DNA from: Prostheceraeus crozeri
Taxonomy: Eukaryota > Platyhelminthes > Polycladida > Euryleptidae
Direction: 5' to 3'
Assembly: GCA_907163375.1 (NCBI GenBank)
Contig: CAJQUW010014751.1
Location: forward strand, 62,001 to 126,000
DNA length: 64,000 bases
This document shows, in pieces, positions 59,747 to 64,000 of the stretch; position 1 is the first letter of the stretch; every line of letters starts with the position of its first letter. The notes beneath the pieces are model-generated. The model was not told the origin of the DNA. It was given only the letters and a program-made list of their open reading frames with translations, and searched no databases. The position numbers were made by a program, and so were the translations under genes.

Positions 59747-60477
59747 TAAATTGAAGCGACAATTCTGACAGTCTCAGTTGGACGGAATTCACTCGCTGAG
59801 TATAAGCTTATTAATTTTTTGTACATTGATTTGCGACTTAAACTAATTTGTATTAGCGGATTGTCAGTACCCGAGACTAACCGGCTTACTTGAACTTATA
59901 AATGTTTATAAGCGCTTAGAAGTTTATGATTAACTTGCAAACAGTTTAATATACTTATAAAATTTACTAAACATTATAAATCATAAAACTGCTTATAAAT
60001 TTTACAAATAATTTGTAAATGTATGATAACTTTTATCCTCTAGTTAATAGATATAGGCAACTGTCACAGTTTACTACATAATTTATTTTCTGTTTCATAA
60101 GTGTTAAATTATCATATTACATACCTTGTCACAACATATTTAATATTGACGCTCACAACTCGATAGTCTCTACTCCCTGGTACAATGACGGCATCAATAT
60201 GTAGATTTTTAAATATCCTTTTAACTTTATGTCTGAAATTATATTTTCTAAGTTATTTAAAGTAAATTTTGTAATAAAATGCTTTTCATATTATCAGCGT
60301 CGAATAAAATATTCTAAACTAAATGATTTGCAAAGATTTTATTGCACGCTATTTTTTGGCCAATCAGTGAATGAAACGTATGATCGTACAGGAGAGGAAT
60401 TTGGTGCGAGTTATAATTTTGCCTTACCTTTGATCATGCCGTACCTCTAAAATTTGTCATTCCATGTTTTCAATTGT

Positions 60478-60584
60478 TGAATTCATTTTTGTCTGTATTA
60501 GATATTTGTAGTCACTCAAAGTTTACAAAAAATACTATATTGTAACAGAATGCTTTTTGTAAAAATGTATTCTTTAAAAATATC
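60478..60584 (+). repeat. Direct repeat, first copy
   Basis: About 106 bp starting TTGAATTCATTTTTGTCTG; it recurs at 60903-61006 with about 92% identity. The two starts are 425 bp apart, so this is a segmental tandem duplication inside the candidate transposon. Confidence 0.85.
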
Positions 60585-60902
60585 ATAGTCATCCAATATT
60601 CAAATTTATCTTGTCATACCCTAAGACAATGAAAATATCAAGACAGTAAACTCAAATGGAAATTGGAATCGCGCAATATCTATGATCGGTAGTTTAACTT
60701 TCTATGGTAACTCCTAATCTTCAATGTTTAAAAAATTGTCCGACATTCAGTATAATAGTGTTTCAAAAAGTTAATCATGCAGAGATAGGGAAGCTTACAG
60801 TTTTAAGATGATTCATTGTCTTTGGTCATACCATTTTTAATATATGTTGAATAACTTTGGTCATATCGTTCTTCTAAAATTTTTTATTTAATATTTCCAA
60901 TT

Positions 60903-61006
60903 ATTGAATTTATTTTTGTCTGTATTAGATATTTGTAGTCACTCAAAGTTTAAAAAAATACTAAATTGTAACAGAAAGATTTTGCAAAAATGTATTCTTT
61001 AAAAAC
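60903..61006 (+). repeat. Direct repeat, second copy
   Basis: Starts TTGAATTTATTTTTGTCTG; partner of 60478-60584. Confidence 0.85.
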
Positions 61007-61445
61007 GTGATATTATTTGAAAATGTCATCTAGCTGTTTCATCAAAATAGCTAAGTATGTAAAGTGAATTTAATTGACAAATGCGTTGATAAAAAAATCA
61101 TAGTCACACCATTCATCAATACTTAACCAATCATTCTTAAGAAAAAGAAATATGTTACTATTAAAAATTATATTAAATATATGAAATATTATTTAAAAAA
61201 GCTATTATGTCCTCAAAGCTTGGTATTATTATTATTGAATTATAAAATGTTATATTTATTTATAAATGATGTAGCTAGTAAATAAAATGCGTACTAAGAA
61301 GTTTTTAAAGAACCAATCAGAATCCGAATCAAAATTTACTTTCTTATTAGTCTCACAAAAAAGTTAATCTTACCAGCTTACCGCGATTCAGTCTGCAGTC
61401 TCTGACAAGTAAAAGTTTTACTGACAGTAATGTACCGACAAAGAA

Positions 61446-62152
61446 TGAAACCTGTTAGAAAAAATAATTTTTACGAATGCCGTACAATTCACAGCCTCTC
61501 AGAAGATCAGGAAACAGACGATTCAATGAGTATATGATGATGAAACTTATACAGCAAAATATGAAGTCAGTGATAGAAAAGATGATTCAGTTGAAGTTAA
61601 ATTCGAGAATGACAATGAACCAAGAAGTTCTACACCAACGAAAGACATGGTTGATTTGGATATTATAGATTTATCTATCAGCTCAATTGAAGAGCTGTTT
61701 ATGAAATTACCATCAATAAGTTAGATTATTGCTTATTATAAAGATTTTTTACATGTAGATGTATGTAAATTGTTATGAGACACGTACTACTTAGAATTTT
61801 GGGGAGATGTATGATTACTTCCACACCCCTTTCGGTACCCGCATTTCGGTGTGATAAGAAAATCAATCAGTATGGTGTACAAAATAAGCATGTAAGTACA
61901 GACTCAAAGATATCATAATACGTGTGACATATTTAATGTCTTTGTATAGACTATAGCATATAATGATACTTAACCTAATATGTCTATTTTTTCAGAGAAG
62001 TCGACGTAATTGTAAACTTAGCAAATGTATGTGAGAAGTTACGACATTCCGTGGATCAGAATACCAAAGAAATGAAAAAGAGACGAAAAGAATACGTATC
62101 GACTCCAGCCCCTACGGAACCGCTACGCCCTGTATTTTCAATATCTTGCTGA
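61446..62152 (+). pseudogene. Decayed two-exon ORF of unknown family
   Basis: The first piece starts at ATG 61446 (MKPVRKNNFYECRTIHSLSE, then DQETDDSMS). After a frame change it continues as an acidic text (YDDETYTAKYEV ... FENDNEPRSSTPTKDM), ending before 61727. The second piece (61997-62152) follows a good acceptor (TCTATTTTTTCAG) and reads EVDVIVNLANVCEKLRHSVD, then QNTKEMKKRRKEYV, a likely short coiled coil. I do not recognise the family. A further in-frame scrap at 62878-62982 (ADEAAIRNTSSEHARQMASS) could be a last exon. The codon pattern looks coding, but the gene is broken. Confidence 0.35.
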
Positions 62153-63313
62153 CGTGGGTGTCCATATGCAGTTTTTGTTTGAAACTGATCTCGATGATTG
62201 TGATTTCTGTTGTTCTTCTGATGTTAGGAAGTTGTAACGGCCCCGTGTTGGTTCTGGGTCGTTGAAAGATTTGTGATTTTGTTTAGTTGATGTTGAGGTT
62301 CTTATTTAATGCCCACTCCTTTACGTGCTGTAATTCGACTATTTCGAAATTCTCCTGCGATGCTATCAGATGTGTCAGCTGCACATTTAATAATGACGCT
62401 GCCTTTTAATCTGCTTATCCTTCTTGGATGTTCATCACTAGCTTACCCCACGATTCATCTATACTTAATCATGGTGTCCTTCACCTGTATCATCGCATCG
62501 TTATTAATAGATAATTTATTTTTTCTCAGAATTTTCATTCAATCTGTGTAATTGTCATATATTATTTGTGTATTACCCAGCGTTTGTTGGGAACGTGAGG
62601 ATTCTCACTCGTTTACGTTCTTTTTTTACGAATGGGTATTCAGATAAAACCACAAAATCGGAATCCTCGAATTTGCCATTGTTTTGACCGATAACGATTC
62701 ACTGTTTTTCATTAGCCTAATCATATCACAATTGTCATATGCTAAAGTTTCGTGTCTTTTACAGAATTTCAGACAGTCTAGTTGACCATCATTTGTTAGA
62801 TAGAACGTGAGCTTAATATCCATGTGTTCACGCTTTTTTTCTACGAATGGGTTGGAAATCTAGATAAAACTACAAAAGCCGATGAAGCAGCAATACGTAA
62901 TACATCATCAGAACATGCTAGGCAAATGGCATCATCGGAAATGCTCTGTAGAGTGTTAGATGAATTTTATCAACGATTTTAGGAATATTTAAATTAGTAG
63001 TTAATTTACAAAAAGATTATAAGTAATTTATCTATAATACACGATTTTATAAGACATTTACTAGGTCTTGATAAGTTTATAAACATTTTACTAAATATTT
63101 AATAAAAAGTTTATAAATTATTGGCAAGTATTTACCAAATATTTAATAGAACTAATAAGTTGAGACGACACGGGTAGTGTCAGTTAGTTCTCCCTGTCAA
63201 TTGCATTAGGCCTACATTGCTTAGAGGATATAGGTCTTTGACTACTTTAGAGTAAAATCTTCTTAACCTATAAATTGTAGGTACATGCATTTTGACCTAT
63301 GGTTAGCATATAA

Positions 63314-63334
63314 CAATAATAATAATAATAATAA
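63314..63334. repeat. (AAT)n microsatellite, LINE 3' tail
   Basis: About six AAT units at the 3' end of the minus-strand LINE. CR1/L2-type elements end in such short tandem repeats. Confidence 0.85.
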
Positions 63335-64000
63335 GCGTTTATTGAAATTGGAATGTGAATCGATCAGTACAATTTGAAGTTATCTTATATACATAGAGTT
63401 GAAAATCGAACAAGCAAGTAAAATAAAAGATTGACTGCATTTCTCAGTTCGTCGTTTGGGCAAAATAAACCTGCCAGTGTGAGACGAAGTAGGGAGCAAA
63501 TTATGGAGAATATGCTCATGGCCCATAATGTTGCGCAAAAACTTCAATGACTGAGCTATGCGGCGGTCCTCAAGGGATGGCAAGCATTGATTGTTGCACT
63601 CAGGATCGCACAAAATTCTGTGGAATCGATTCTGCACACGATGAATGCGGCTAGAATCTGTTGTAGAAACACCAAGAAAAAGTGGAGCACAGTACTCAAT
63701 TGAAGATCTTATCATATTGAAATAGACGATCTTGAGATCCTCGTGGGACAAAGTAGGACGGATTATTCGATAGGCATACAATTTCCGGGAAGCATTTCTA
63801 ACAACGTAATCAACATGATTGGTCCATGTGGCTGCACTATTGAAGTGGACTCCCAATATGCACAGAGAATCAACTGGCTGAACACCGGGAATAGTCATTA
63901 CATTGGATGGCTGAGAAGACTTCTTCAGGACGGTGAGACTTTTGCATTTGTCGAGGTATATTTGGAGATCCATTTCGTTTGACCAATTGACAAGAGCTCG
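63335..64000 (-). mobile_element. CR1/L2-like LINE, 3' part, running off the right edge
   Basis: The minus-strand reverse-transcriptase C-terminal region is open from the window edge (ALVNWSNEMDLQIYLDKCKS, then LCILGVHFNSAATWTNHVDY and MIRSSIEYCAPLF) to ACSIFNSMYIR and a stop at 63380. The last residues resemble the RR.SF.P.A...FN end of CR1/L2-like proteins. No break is visible in the 620 bp present, so this copy may be younger than the LINE at 48 kb. The active-site motifs lie beyond the window. Confidence 0.85.

Larger units (their letters stand above)
59866..63180. mobile_element. Candidate AT-rich DNA transposon with decayed spliced ORF
   Basis: The left edge CAGTACCCGAGAC, followed by TTATAAATGTTTATAA-type repeats (59.87-60.02 kb), mirrors the right edge, where similar repeats (63.0-63.15 kb) lead to CGACACGGGTAGTG. 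Several TTTATAAA-type units occur in both subterminal zones. The match at the very ends is only moderate (TACCCG / CGGGTA) and no target duplication is sure. Inside are a 106-bp direct repeat and coding scraps (61.45-62.98 kb). The superfamily is unknown. Confidence 0.4.

Overview
The window is animal nuclear DNA. One host gene is broken into exons with GT..AG introns, the intergenic and intronic DNA is AT-rich, and many decayed transposons of animal type are present (a Penelope-like element of the Naiad type, CR1/L2-like LINE tails, piggyBac, Tc1, pogo/Tigger, hAT, tRNA-derived SINEs, Ty3/Gypsy). There is no operon structure. An invertebrate is most likely, but I cannot name the phylum from sequence alone.

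Layout. 0-24.9 kb is a transposon graveyard with no host gene I can recognise. It holds an inverted-repeat element (0.73-1.46 kb), a non-autonomous hAT with a perfect 8-bp target duplication (1.5-2.7 kb), a Naiad-type Penelope-like retroelement with pseudo-LTRs and inverted flanks (3.2-8.5 kb), a deletion copy of a CATAGAG-ended DNA transposon (12.5-13.1 kb), a broken piggyBac (15.4-16.5 kb), a second large palindrome (18.5-19.0 kb) and a Tc1 remnant with about 220-bp inverted ends (21.8-23.4 kb).

24.95-54.3 kb is a FAM13-family RhoGAP gene on the + strand. I assembled seven coding exons from splice sites and reading phase (about 877 aa): a RhoGAP domain, a long polar linker and the FAM13 C-terminal coiled-coil blocks. 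Its introns hold a pogo-like MITE, palindromic elements, two more CATAGAG-family transposons (one with a LINE tail nested in it), a hAT with a perfect 8-bp duplication, two tRNA-like SINEs and, antisense in intron 4, a Ty3/Gypsy fossil.

54.3-64 kb lies downstream. It holds a 3.58-kb pogo/Tigger-type transposon with TA duplication and at least ten GGGGAGACTTGGCCA-type motifs near its ends, a candidate AT-rich DNA transposon with a decayed spliced ORF (59.87-63.18 kb), and the 3' end of a LINE that runs off the right edge.

The most interesting pattern is shared. Five unrelated-looking palindromic repeats, plus one solo site, each carry in one arm the order CUGANGA-like box, short hairpin, GAAA/GACA. 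This is the order of a hammerhead ribozyme core. One of these palindromes encloses a fragment of a Penelope-type GIY-YIG endonuclease, which suggests that all are remnants of Penelope-like pseudo-LTR ends.
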